Shown: positions 1-10,900 of the stretch, piece after piece
Layout of the letters: each line of letters opens with the position of its first letter
Numbering within the stretch: the first letter of the stretch is position 1
Assembly: GCF_037176765.1 (NCBI RefSeq)
Contig: NC_090034.1
Coordinates: 94,476,500 to 94,540,499, forward strand
Direction: 5' to 3'
Length of the DNA: 64,000 nucleotides
Source: Anolis sagrei
Lineage: Eukaryota; Chordata; Lepidosauria; Squamata; Anolidae
The notes under the pieces: model-generated
Told to the model about the DNA's origin: nothing
What the model saw: the letters and a program-made list of their open reading frames with translations, nothing else
Databases searched by the model: none
Made by a program: the position numbers and the translations under genes

Positions 1-300
1 AATGGAAAAGCTGGCACGATATGAGGATTTAAAGATCGAACTGCAAAGACTCTGGCACAAGCCAGTTAAGGTGGTCCCAGTGGTGATCAGCACACTGGGT
101 GCAATGCCTAAAGACCTTGGCCTGCACTTAAACACAATCAGCGCGGACAAAATTACCATCTGCCAGCTGCAGAAGGCCACCTTACTGGGATCTGCATGCA
201 TTATTCACTGATACATCACACAGTCCTAGACACTTGGGAAGTGTCCGAGGTGTGATTCAATACAACAGTTAGCAGAGTGTCTGCTGTGGAATCATCTTGT
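1..300 (+). mobile_element. LINE ORF2 C-terminal fragment, clade unresolved
   Basis: The plus strand is open from the window edge to a stop at 211 and contains residues such as KLARYEDLKIELQRLW and QKATLLGSA. That pattern (charged helix, Val-rich stretch, LLQKAxLLG-like end) is the C-terminal tail of a family of non-LTR retrotransposon polyproteins. The reverse-transcriptase core would lie left of the window. The stretch to about 300 reads as its 3' untranslated part. The clade assignment is not secure. Confidence 0.45.
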
Positions 301-314
301 TGTGTTTCAAATAA

Positions 315-620
315 TAATATATATTTTTAATTTCGATCCCACCCTTTCTCCCCCAGAAGGACTCAGGGCGGCCTCCAAGTACCAAGGCAAGTATTCAATG
401 ACATATACAATCATAAAAACAAAGCAGAGATTCAATGCCATATGCAATCATAAAAACAAAGCACAATAAAATAGCAAATCATACTTTAAAAGCATGTATA
501 AAATAGACTGTATGGGGCGGATAGATGATCAGGCCTCATAAAGTGCAATAGCAATAATTACTGTTTAAGTATAGAATCTAGAAATACAAAATATAAATGT
601 AAAAGTGGCTCAACAAATGT
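315..620. repeat. LINE/SINE 3'-tail-like sequence and AT-rich spacer
   Basis: Holds a 'cccaccctttctcccccagaa...ggactcagggcggc' block, the 3'-tail type shared by L2-mobilised repeats in this genome, followed by AT-rich sequence with a short internal duplication (aaaacaaagca at about 416 and 452). No gene is seen. Confidence 0.35.
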
Positions 621-633
621 GTAAACCCTTGAC

Positions 634-1029
634 AGGATATTGGTCTTAGGGAGGGGAAATAACTTCCTAAGAGCTACAGAGATACTTGCAGGAACACCTC
701 AGCAAGCAAGAATCCAAAAGTGGCAGCCTAAAATCCAGAACCTCAATCAGTGGCTGATATCAGATAAGAAGCTCCATCCTAGACACACAGAAGATTGGGA
801 GACTTGGAAGGCGCAGAACAGACTGTGCTCTGGCATCATGAAAGGCAGAGCCAACCTTAAGAAATGGGGCTACGAAGTGGAGCCCACGACAGGTGAGTGT
901 GGAGAAGAGCAAACCACAGACCACTTACTACAATGCAGTCTGTGCCCTGCCACATGCACAAAGAAGAATCTTCTTACAGCAACACCAGAGGCGCTCGAAG
1001 TGGCCAGCTTCTGGTCAAAGGAAATTTAG
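634..1029 (+). mobile_element. LINE ORF2 C-terminal fragment (Cys/His tail type)
   Basis: Encodes a run ending in CGEEQTTDHLLQCSLCPATC followed by ASFWSKEI and a stop. The same C-terminal module recurs at 16850-17058, 24636-25640, 40235-40503 and 52946-53790, so this is a dispersed non-LTR retrotransposon family. It carries a CxC...H...C motif after an NRLxSG...KKWGY helix. Only the 3' end of the coding region is present (5' truncated, usual for LINEs). The clade is not resolved by eye. Confidence 0.6.
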
Positions 1030-1650
1030 TATTTACACCACAAAGAGGTGTAAACATTTTAGCAATGCTTCACAACAGGCCTAGTTTTATGTACTTGTGA
1101 AGATGAGCCCCAAATCTTTCCATAATCCTGGGTCAACGCATCTCTCTGAAAGGTTCTATACTTTCTCAAATTTAATATCTAATTCAAATTTCTTCAATGC
1201 TATATCAGTCAAAATTTATTTTTCCTTTAAAGCAATATACTACACTTTGTTCCATGTGTATTAACTTTTAAAAAAAGCTCCAAATAGTAAAACACACATT
1301 TTGAAAGTATAACATATTTGAATAATTATTAATATTTTAAGGTAACTTTTTAAAAAAACCCAATAATACAGCAATTGGTTAATGCCAATTTAAACACATG
1401 GAAGAAAAGAATATTTATAAATGTCTTTTAAATGGTTGAAAACATGTTAACAAACACTCGTGAGAAGAATTCTGGAGGAATAAGAAAATCATCACTGTTC
1501 AGAATTTGTTTTGTGCAAAATTTGCACATTTTTAACTCAGAAATTTCTGTTTCTGTGCAGAAATATTATTTCTGGGCTGAAATTGCTTTTTCTTGTTCAG
1601 AACATGTAGTAATTTCATATTTATTCTGCACAAAATTCACCCATGACTGA
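1030..1650. other. AT-rich spacer, nothing recognised
   Basis: AT-rich DNA with no convincing coding, RNA or repeat structure. The short open frame at 1432-1650 has no recognisable domain. Confidence 0.4.
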
Positions 1651-1653
1651 AAG

Positions 1654-2139
1654 CACCGGGATTGTGGCGCAGCTGGCTGAGTGTCAGCTGCATTAAGATC
1701 ACTCTGACCAAAAGGTCATGAGTTCGAAGCCAGCCCAGGTTGGAGTGGGTTTCCAACCAATTGTGTGTAGCCTGTTGTTGCCCTTTGCAACCCGAAAGAC
1801 AGTTGCATCTGTCAAATAGGAAAATAAGGTACCACCTTAAAGTGTGGGGAGGCTAAATTAACTAATTTATGAGGCCATAAAGAAGACTCCAGCAAAGCAT
1901 TCCAGCGGGGAAGCATGTGGGGAATGCGAAAGTGCTTCATCAGCATCGCAGATGGACGATGAAAGCGACAGCTCCCCTGGCAGCCAGTTAAATAGCCTCT
2001 GTGTATGTCTGTATATGTTTGTATGTCAAAAATTGGCATTGAATGTTTGCCATATATGTGTACACTGTAATCCGCCCTGAGTCCCCTGTGTGGTGAGAAG
2101 GGCAGAATATAAAAGCTGTAAATAAATAAATAAATAAAT
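1654..2139 (+). mobile_element. tRNA-derived SINE, near full length, with L2-like tail
   Basis: Begins with a tRNA-like head (gtggcgcagctggctgagtg, then a B-box-like ggtcatgagttcgaa at about 1713). It continues through a unique body and ends in a 'ccgccctgagtcccc...gggcagaatataaa' tail with an (aaat)n run at 2119-2139. The tail matches the L2 3' ends in this window (for example 43870-43958), so L2 machinery is the likely driver. Related copies lie at 4126-4462 and 28966-30806. Confidence 0.75.
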
Positions 2140-2189
2140 TTGTTACCAAGCCAACTATTTCCTTATAGGAAACAGCAGGAAATGATACA

Positions 2190-2221
<32 letters not shown>
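2190..2221. repeat. (ATT)n microsatellite
   Basis: About eleven perfect tandem TTA/ATT triplets. Confidence 0.9.
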
Positions 2222-2222
<1 letters not shown>

Positions 2223-2229
2223 AAATGTT

Positions 2230-3035
2230 TTCTATGTAAATAAACAATGTGCAAATTTTGTACAGAATAAGTTTTAAAGTGGAAATAGGTTTCAATAACT
2301 GTGTGGATTTTGAATATGCTTTTGCAATGGAAAGACAAATGATAGGATCACTCATTGCTTCCTTCAGGAAGAAACTTTGTGAATAATTGCGTCCCTACTT
2401 AAAAATGAACATATTTGAGAGTAACATGAATGAACCGATCTATTCATTCTGAATGGGATAAATTTACTTGATTTGTAAAATTATTCAAAAATGTTCTTGT
2501 CTTTCCTAAAAACATTTATCTGAAAATTTAGGACCACTCAATGAAAAATATAATAACCTAAGATAGTTTATTTTTTTACTCATGTGTGCATTTTGCATAA
2601 TAACAATAGAGTTTTGCACAACAACATAAATGAAATCATTACAAAGAATCATGATATTTCTATAAAAACTTGGGAAAAATGCAGAAACTCTCATAATGCT
2701 GAGAAAATATGTAATATTTTGCATTTTCATATATAAAATAAATAGTTATATCACTTACCCACGAAGGTAGCAAGGCTGTTTTTAATTAATCTGATATGGA
2801 ACGTCTTTTCTTATCAAGTGAATTTCAGAAAATGATCCCTTTTCCTTTTATGCATACACTCAGAAACTGGAGGAAATTTACATGTACCACACCTTTTTCT
2901 ACACATATTAACAATGTCCTTGGAACTGTCGATGTTGAAGAGTTTTAAAAATGTGTGCAATAAATTTTATTGTACTGAGTTGCAAATGACAAAGTCTTAT
3001 GTCTTAGTGTTAACTGCCATCTTTTTGTTCCTGCA
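2230..3035. other. AT-rich sequence, no gene recognised
   Basis: Contains short open frames only (for example minus 2506-2730) with no domain, splice-compatible LU cysteine pattern or repeat that I recognise. Confidence 0.35.
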
Positions 3036-3041
3036 CATGGC

Positions 3042-3190
3042 GGGAGTTCAAAAGGTATAGACTACTGCAACGTGCTCTATGTGGGGCGGCCAAATTGCTC
3101 GCTGGAGCAGCATACAGGGAGCATACCCCCCCCCCCCCCCGTTTCATCAGCTGAACTGGCTGCCAATCTGCTACCAAGCACAATTCAAAG
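3042..3190 (+). mobile_element. L2 LINE fragment
   Basis: Reads 'gactactgcaacgtgctcta...tggctgccaatctgct', the DYCNALYxGLP...QLxWLP segment typical of the C-terminal part of L2-clade ORF2, interrupted by a C run at 3127-3140. Compare the better preserved copies at 14081-14829 and 43265-43958. Confidence 0.6.
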
Positions 3191-3204
3191 CTTAAGTATA
3201 ATGA

Positions 3205-3352
3205 GATTTTATTGGTAAGATTTGCCTTTGCCGTCTTCTGAGCCCAAGAGAGGGTAACTTGCCTAAAGTCACCCAGTGAGTTTCCATCATTGGTGACTGG
3301 AATCCTGTCTCCAGAGTCCCAGTCCAATCCTCGTACCATTACACCATGCTGC
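3205..3352 (-). mobile_element. MIR/CORE-like SINE fragment
   Basis: The segment around 'taacttgcctaaagtcaccca' and 'ccagagtcccagtccaatcct...accattacac' resembles a reverse-complement MIR/CORE-SINE consensus. Identification is by resemblance only. Confidence 0.4.
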
Positions 3353-3486
3353 CTGTTTTATGTATATTTTCAGACAAAATGAGGACACAGGTGTCTTGGC
3401 CAGCTGGATGAAAAAGATACAGAATCTTATTATTGCTGTTTATATTATCAATCTTCATGGCAACCTTGATTTAAAGTGACTCTGTC

Positions 3487-3614
3487 CTATAAACCCCCAT
3501 GACCAACAGAATAAATAAAAATACTGTGTTTTCTGATGGTCTTTGACGACCCCTCTGACAACCCCTTGTGATCACTCCAGTGGTCCTCCTGACACCGAGG
3601 TTGAGAAACACTAA
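3487..3614 (+). mobile_element. hAT-like element, right-end fragment
   Basis: Contains 'aaatactgtgttttctgatgg' and ends in 'gaggttgagaaacact', the right terminus of the CAGTGTTTCTCAAC-type hAT family that is complete at 57066-57911. The left part is missing. Confidence 0.5.
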
Positions 3615-4125
3615 GACTATCTAGTGAGCACATTGTAGATAGCAGGATTTCTTTAATTCTCAGCCAGTGGAAAGGATTTATCAAAGGAAGATATTCATCA
3701 ACAGGAACCCAGAGAAGGTCAGGGGCAGGAAAGCAGCTGATGGAGGTGCCAAGGAACATACAATAGCTCGAAGAGTTTTATTCCATGCAGGTATGCCTAT
3801 GGTTATTTTTAAGACTCTGCAGAGAGCCATTGTAATGCAGCCTTTTGAGACGATTCTGGTAGTGATGCCTTCTAGAAATTAAGGTAAAAAAGGTTATATC
3901 GTTAGTAGAGTTATAGATCAAAGTCATTGAAATGCAAGCAAATTTTACTCAATACCCTTGATATCATCTATATATTCTCAAGCTGGTTATTTTTATCATT
4001 AAAATGACACAAACTAGAGTAGACCAGATACAGCAGAGTGAAGATATTATTTCCTTTTTCTGTAAAATAATTTTTATAATCATAAACAAAATATAAAAAG
4101 TTTTGTAAAAAGGAGATAATATTTG

Positions 4126-4462
4126 CAGCCCGAAAGACAGTTGCATCTGTCAAGTAGGAAATTTAGGTACCGCTTATGCGGGGAGGGGGGGGGGGGATAA
4201 TTTAACTAATTTACAAAGCCATAAAAATCTCCAGAAAGCATGCAAAGAATGAGGAAGTACTTCATCAGTGTCACAAATGGACGGTGAAGTGACAGCTCCC
4301 CTGGTGGCCAGAATACCCTCATGAAAAGCTGGAATGTTAAATAGCCTCTGGTTGTCTCTCTATATATGTTGTGTGTCTATGGCATTGTAATCAGCCCTGA
4401 GTCCCCTACGGGGTTAGAAGGGCGGAATATAAATACTGTAAATAATAAATAAATAAATAAAG
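4126..4462 (+). mobile_element. SINE, 5'-truncated copy
   Basis: Matches the body and tail of the SINE at 1654-2139 from 'gcccgaaagacagttgcatctgtcaagtagg' onward, ends in the shared tail and an (aaat)n run, and lacks the tRNA head. Confidence 0.7.
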
Positions 4463-4539
4463 TATAGGAGAAAGAACATTTAAAGTGGGGGGAACATTGT
4501 GATTGAAGAAAAGTAGGAAATTGCAAAAAAGAAAATAAA

Positions 4540-5290
4540 GGAGAAAGAGTGAAGAGAAAAAAAGGAAAAAGAAAAAAGAAAAGGAAAAAAGTTTTTGAAT
4601 GGCTTCCGTTCTTTTTCCTTACGTTCGAGTTTGTCAGTTTTCCCATTCTATCAAATTTTCCTTTCCCAATACTAATCTATTTTAGTATGCCAATTTCTTT
4701 TTCTTATTGTTCTATAGTTGGAGTTATATCCTCATATTTTCTTTAAAAATTGACCAATCTGTCATTTTCATGCTTTTTCCAGTATTCTTCTTTAACAAAA
4801 ATGTAAGTCTATCCATATCCTTTATTTCCTATATCTTGTCTATCCTAAGTTCCTTAGCTGGTAGAATGTCTAGTTTCCAAGCTTTTGTGTAAACCATTCT
4901 TTCTGCCGTAGTCAGATAAGAAAAGATCTTTTCTTTATTGCTATCAGCAAATAGTTCAGAGTCAAATATCCTCAGTAGGTAATGTTTCATTGTCCATTCT
5001 GTTCTTAGAATTGTTTGGCATTCTTTGTGTATCTTTTTCCAATAACTATTTACTTTTTTTGCATGACCACCACATGTGGTAGTATGACCCTTCCTGTGTC
5101 TTACATTTCCAACATTTATTGTCTGCATCTTTATACATCTTTCCCAACTTTTTTGGTCTTATATACCAACGGTGGAGCATTTTTAACCAGTTTTCTTTTA
5201 GATCTGAGTCATATGTATATTTAAGCCTTTTTGTCCAAATTATTTCCCATTCCTTCAATTGTATTGGTCTGCCTACATTTCTTGCCCTTA
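4540..5290 (-). mobile_element. L1 LINE ORF2 C-terminal fragment
   Basis: On the minus strand the residues KCWKCKTQEGSYYHMWWSC match the conserved Cys/His motif near the end of L1 ORF2 (C-x2-C ... H-x3-WC class). The flanking frames carry remnants of the C-terminal region with several interruptions. The same motif recurs at 33634-35226 and 52285-52735. It is truncated at both ends and inactive. Confidence 0.65.
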
Positions 5291-5696
5291 GAAGATATTA
5301 TTACCCTTGGATCATTGGGCATTTGGACACTCTTGCTTTCTGCCCTTCAAGCAAAAGTAAAGGATGGTACCAGTCATCTGATTACAATAGAGCTCCCTTT
5401 CCACTGATATCATAGGCAGCCATATTTTCACATTTAGTTAGTGGGGAGGAGGAAGCTAAGGATAGGGAGATTACAACTGCAGGTGAAGCCAGGTGAGAAA
5501 TTTACAATAAAAAATAGGGGGAAAAACACGTTGAATGACGGCAAAGGCATACCTGTGTCATAGTCTGGGTCTTGAATGGACAAGTTTCCTTTTGGAATAT
5601 CTGCATCAGGGCAAGAGAAATTCAGTAAAGTTTCTCCTCAGTTCTGAAAGGCTCTGTACAGAAATGAGAAGTGGCCTTTGGAGCAGGGAAATGGTT

Positions 5697-5735
5697 CCTT
5701 TCTATGTTCCAGTGGGACACTGGAACATAGAAAGG
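5697..5735. repeat. Perfect 18-bp inverted repeat with 3-nt loop
   Basis: The arm cctttctatgttccagtg at 5697-5714 and its exact reverse complement at 5718-5735 are separated by gga. A short (gtaa)n run follows. It belongs to none of the repeat families recognised here. Confidence 0.85.
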
Positions 5736-5772
5736 TAAGTAAGTAAGTATATGGCAGCAAGAGGGTGATGCA

Positions 5773-5880
5773 TTATTTATTATTTATTTACCACATTTGT
5801 ACCCCGCCCATCTCACCCCAATGGGGACTCAGGGCTGCCTTACAACAGGCAGCAATTTGATGCCATGCATGGCTTTAGAA
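5773..5880 (-). mobile_element. L2/SINE 3'-tail fragment
   Basis: Starts with (ttta)n and continues 'ccacatttgtaccccgcccatctcacc', the reverse complement of the shared L2/SINE 3' tail. Confidence 0.5.
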
Positions 5881-6155
5881 AAGTTGCTCCCCATCCAAAT
5901 CTGTTAGCAGAAAAATTGACATTTTAAATATACTAAGTATTTATCCAGATAATGTAGAACCTTGTTTCACAAATTTAGGAACCAACCATGTTATATTTAT
6001 AAGGATTGATCCTTGCATATATTCTATATTAGAGCACAACCTTTGTCTAAATAAAGCCCTAAATCCAGTACCTGAAATCTCAGTTTAGCAAATCTGGAGG
6101 ACAAAGGAATGAGGATATGACTTGCTAGATACCTTGGTGAGCCGTTGCTATTTAG

Positions 6156-7726
6156 TAGGCCTGTGCAATCAATGAAAAAAATGTTTCAATACTCATTATG
6201 AAATTAGGGGTGTGTGGGGATTGTTTCTAAAGTATTTCTGAAATTGGGCAAGGTCTGTATCAAAACTATAACTAGTTAACTACTTTTTCATTACTTTCAG
6301 TAATTGTTCTAAAGGAAAAGTAATTGTGCCAATGAGGAAACTTCAGGGGCTCCTTTCTCCCCCATTGTTAGAGCTATTGGCATGAAACTTGCTACAATTA
6401 TAGAATTATAGAATTACATTTACCACTGTTAGCCCATAAAGTTTCAGAATGTTTCACTCATCCACTGATTTTGGGGAATTAATTTTTTTTAAAAAAACTA
6501 CAAGAGCATTTTTTTTTATTTTTAATAATGACACAACATAACGGGAGATCATTCTTCCCAAGTTTCAGAAAGATTCATACATCAACTGATTTTTGAGAAT
6601 TTTCTTCAAGTTTTGACATTTTTTTTAAAAAAGCCACAACAGTTACTCATTGAGTCTCTCTCTACATGACACATAACATAACATATTAACCCATAGAACT
6701 TCAATTTAGTGATTTACTCCCAGTTCAGCACAGATCTTACTAGTGTTGAAGTATCAGTCTGTCCTCTTTGCACATTCAATTGGAACTCTGGTGGCTGCTA
6801 GGAGGGATAAATCTCTCCCCTATCATCATTGGGGTTTTCTGATGATGTGCAGAATTCTGTAGTTTAGGGCAGAGCCTTTTGAATTCTTGGGCATAGGGCT
6901 CCTCACCTTCCCAAACTACATTTCCCAGAATTCTCTGCTCTCTCGGTCTCTTTCCCAGCGAATGCAGCTCATCCCGCCCAACTGCTTTCCTCATGGTGAG
7001 AGGCAGCTTGTTTTTTTTCTTGATTTAAAAAGGAAAGGGGCCTCTTTGGCTTCTCTAACTACATACATATCTATAAGTACAATGTAAATACACAATGTTC
7101 TGTTGCTATAAACTTTAGCAAAAGTATCAATTCAATTAATCATGAGAATACTCAATTAATTCATATAGCACACAAGCATAGGGAACAAATTCAATGGGAC
7201 TATTTACAATGGTGTAACAAACATAATATTCATGTTTTCCAAGGACGATAAGCACCCGGGAATTCTTGTAGCATTCCCAAGACTTTTTATCTCATTTGAA
7301 CTCACATGGGACTATTTTGAATATGTTAAATTTTGTCCACACGACTTTTGGAAGATCCAACTAATTATTTGGAAAACATGAGTATTATGTTTGTTACACC
7401 ATTGTAAATAGTCCCATCGCACTTGTTCCCTATGCTTGAATTAATGGAGTATTCTCATGATTAATTGAATTGATACTTTTGCTGAAGTTTACAGCAACAG
7501 GACATTTGTGTATTTACATTGCCTCTTTGGCTTCATCTCACTTGTGCTGACAATGAAACTGACTTTGAGAAGCACTCAAGGCCTGGCAGGAAAAATATTG
7601 GGTGAATGTTTCAATTCTTAAGTTTCTGTATGGGCACCTCTGTGTTTCTTAATATATGTTCGTATATACAAATATTACAAATTAAATACAACGAACGATT
7701 TATAAACAAAGTTTTGCACACCCCTA
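6156..7726. mobile_element. Non-autonomous hAT element with 8-bp target duplication
   Basis: The left end TAGGCCTGTGCA and right end TGCACACCCCTA form imperfect terminal inverted repeats, flanked by the identical octamer CTATTTAG at 6148-6155 and 7727-7734. An 8-bp duplication with short TIRs is the hallmark of hAT transposition. No transposase frame is visible in the 1571 bp, so it depends on a partner element. It contains a large fold-back (7040-7545). Its TIR resembles that of the element at 8192-11663, and it ends 129 bp from gene A exon 2, on that exon's downstream side. Confidence 0.8.
7040..7545. repeat. Long inverted repeat (fold-back) inside hAT element
   Basis: Arms of roughly 170-200 bp: the left arm runs from 'cctctttggcttc' through 'caatggtgtaacaaacataat' to about 7245, and the right arm (about 7370-7545) is its near-perfect reverse complement. 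About 125 bp of unique sequence lies between. Such palindromes are common in foldback hAT derivatives. Confidence 0.75.
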
Positions 7727-7855
7727 CTATTTAGTTGGGACAATGGTGAGCTTTTTAGGACAACAAAGCTTTGTGTCATCATGTGTTTTGTGGGAATATG
7801 GAACTGTGTATTGCTTTGGACTAACCCAGCCTGGTTTGTGCTTCTTCTCACTCAC

Positions 7856-7972
7856 CACTTCTGACATCAATCCACATGGCACCACAGGCATCTTCAATTA
7901 CACGACATTGTACTTTATTGCCAGTACAGTTGTTGCCAGCTCCTTGACAAACTTCGCACTTTAGTGAACTAC
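7856..7972 (-). CDS. Gene A exon 2 (first half of LU domain 1)
   Basis: Acceptor 'ttttttcttcag' then GTAGTTCACTAAAG, and donor AGAAGTG|GTGAGT, both read on the minus strand. The phase is 1 at both ends and the frame is open throughout. Key residues are CEVC, NNC, QC and DAC. The short frame beyond the donor is intron. Confidence 0.75.
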
Positions 7973-10900
7973 CTGAAGAAAAAAGAGAGAACAAGTCAGG
8001 AAGATTATAGAAAACTTTACAGTGATTTGATAAGGAAAGGAGAAAATCCAATAGCTTGAGTAACTATGACACATCCAAGCTCAATATGGTTCAACATTCA
8101 GTGGTTTCTACAATCTTCCTTACAACCATGAATGGAGTAGGAAGTGCTGGACTTTGGGGAAATCCTAAATTGACATTCTATGGGTTAATATTAGGCCTGG
8201 GCGGTTTCGTTCGTTAATTTTGTAATTCGTTAAATATTCGTTATTCTTAGCAATTACGAAACGATTACAAAACACATTTTCAAACCCGGAAGGGTTTTAA
8301 AATAACGAAACGGCATCCCCCATACTTTTAACGAGCTTCCGCCCGTTTCGTAAATGGGATGGAGGATGCTGGTGCCCTGGGAGCCAATCCGGCGCTCCCA
8401 AGCACCCAAGTAGTGCACCGTGGCTGTTTCTGATTGGCCGGCAAGCCCTTTAAAAGCGGCTCCGCGTGGCCGCACAGCTCATTTGTTGCGGAGGCGAGGG
8501 AGAAGAGAAAAGGTCCGGGAGGGCGGCTTGCATTGGGTTGGCTTGGTTGGTTGCTGGCTAAGGTTGGATTGGATTTATTCCTTGCTTATTATTCATTCCT
8601 TGCTTGGATTCATTCCTTGCTTATTATTCATTCCTTGCTTGGATTCATTCCTTCCTTCGGTTTTTGTTAATTTGTTAATTTTCAATTTTTAAATATTTTT
8701 TTAAAATACCTGTCTTTTATTCTTAAAAAAAATACAAAACATATTCTTAAAAAAAATGACTCTTCTGTTGGTGTGTGCTCTCGTTTGCCCTGTCTCGTGG
8801 CTGTGTTTGGTCCACATCAGGGCCAGTTTTTGGTTAATTTTCCATTTTTTAATATTTTTTAAAAATACCTGTCTTTTATTCTTAAAAAAATACAAAAAAT
8901 ATTCTTAAAAAAATGACTCTTCTGTTGGTGTGTGCTCTCATTTGCCCTGTCTCGTGGCTGTGTTTGGTCCACATCAGGGCCAGTTTTTGGTTAATTTTCC
9001 ATTTTTGAATATTTTTTAAAAATACCTGTCTTTTATTCTTAAAAAAAATACAAAATATATTCTAAAAAAAAAGACTCTTCTGTTGGTGTGTGCTCTCATT
9101 TGCCCTGTCTCGAGGCTGTGTTTGGTCCACATCAGGGCCAGTTTTTGGTTAATTTTCCATTTTTGAATATTTTTTAAAAATACCTGTCTTTTATTCTTAA
9201 AAAAAATACAAAAAATATTCTTTAAAAAAAAAGACTCTTCTGTTGGTGTGTGCTCTCGTTTGCCCTGTCTCGTGGCTGTGTTTGGTCCACATCAGGGCCA
9301 GTTTTTGGTTAATTTTCCATTTTTGAATATTTTTTAAAAATACCTGTCTTTTATTCTTAAAAAAAATACAAAATATATTCTAAAAAAAAAGACTCTTCTG
9401 TTGGTGTGTGCTCTCATTTGCCCTGTCTCGAGGCTGTGTTTGGTCCACATCAGGGCCAGTTTTTGGTTAATTTTCCATTTTTGAATATTTTTTAAAAATA
9501 CCTGTCTTTTATTCTTAAAAAAATACAAAAATATTCTAAAAAAAAAAGACTCTTCTGTTGGTGTGTGCTCTCGTTTGCCCTGTCTCGTGGCTGTGTTTGG
9601 TCCACATCAGGGCCAGTTTTTGGTTAATTTTCCATTTTTGAATATTTTTTAAAAATACCTGTCTTTTATTCTTAAAAAAATACAAAAAATATTCTAAAAA
9701 AATAAAAGAGTCTTCGGTGGCTGTGTGTGCGTTTGTCATTTGTGTAGTTCCAACCAGTGCGCTCTTTTTGCCAACACAAAGTGCTATAATACAGTGCTTG
9801 CTCATTTGTGTAGTTCCAACCAGTGCGCTCCTTTTGCCAACACAAAGTGCTACATACACTGCTCGCTCATCATTTGTGTAGTTCCAACCAGTGCGCTCTT
9901 TTTGCCAACACAAAGTGCTATAATACAGTGCTCGCTCATTTGTGTAGTTCCAACCAGTGCGCTCCTTTTGCCAACAGAAAGTGCTATAATACAGTGCTCG
10001 CTCATTTGTGTAGTTCCAACCAGTGCGCTCCTTTTGCCAACAGAAAGTGCTATGAGTGCTCGCTCATCTGTGTAGTTCCAACCAGTGCGCTCCTTTTGCC
10101 AACACAAAGTGCTATAATACAGTGCTCGCTCATTTGTGTAGTTCCAACCAGTGCGCTCCTTTTGCCAACAGAAAGTGCTATAATACAGTGCTCGCTCATT
10201 TGTGTAGTTCCAACCAGTGCGCTCCTTTTGCCAACAGAAAGTGCTATAATACAGTGCTCGCTCATTTGTGTAGTTCCAACCAGTGCGGTCCTTTTGCTCA
10301 TTATTAGTGTAGTTCCAACCAGTGTGATGAAACGCTTCCTCCCCGACTTTTCTAGTCGCAAGGGCCAAGTGCTATCGCGAATACCGAAGAAAGGCAGGGG
10401 ACTGAAGATGAACACATTGACAAGAAGGGAACATTCATCCAACGAGATGGTTATTGAAACACCCACAGATGCTTCAACCAGCTGTGAGATGGCAGAACCT
10501 TCTTCTTCATCAGTTCGAAAGACTCTACGTTCAGATCCTGATGTCCTTCCAAGTACCTCTGATACTACTTGTTATGAAGAGGAGGGCGAGGAGGCGGACG
10601 TGTCAGAGGAATGGGAGGAAGACAAGATGGAATGTGCTTCCACCACAGGAATTAGTGATCAAGAGGACTGCATGCTGATGGAGGGCGAGCTACAGAAACA
10701 ACCAACAATTATACTCCCTTCCACAAACACCGACAGTCCAAACACGAGCATGAGTACATCTGAAGTGCCTAGTAGGGGTAGGCCGAGATCGCTCCTATGG
10801 GATCATTACGACGTCCATAATGAGAGGGCCACTTTGGCAGTTTGCAGGCATTGCGGTGTGAGCGTCAGCAGAGGAAAAGATATGAGGCATCTTGCCACAA

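Noticed and set aside
1654-1740. tRNA gene
   Set aside because: Only a tRNA-like SINE head; it continues into the SINE body and tail and cannot form a normal cloverleaf by eye.
2172-2190. ISCC-like codons on the minus strand as gene A exon 3
   Set aside because: A stop follows directly and no acceptor or LU context surrounds it.
5711-5734. Tiny exon between 'ttccag' and 'gtaagt'
   Set aside because: The signals are part of a perfect hairpin and no neighbouring exon is in phase.
9736-10320. Regular array that could be taken for CRISPR-like repeats
   Set aside because: Units are contiguous with no unique spacers, lie inside a hAT transposon and the genome is vertebrate.
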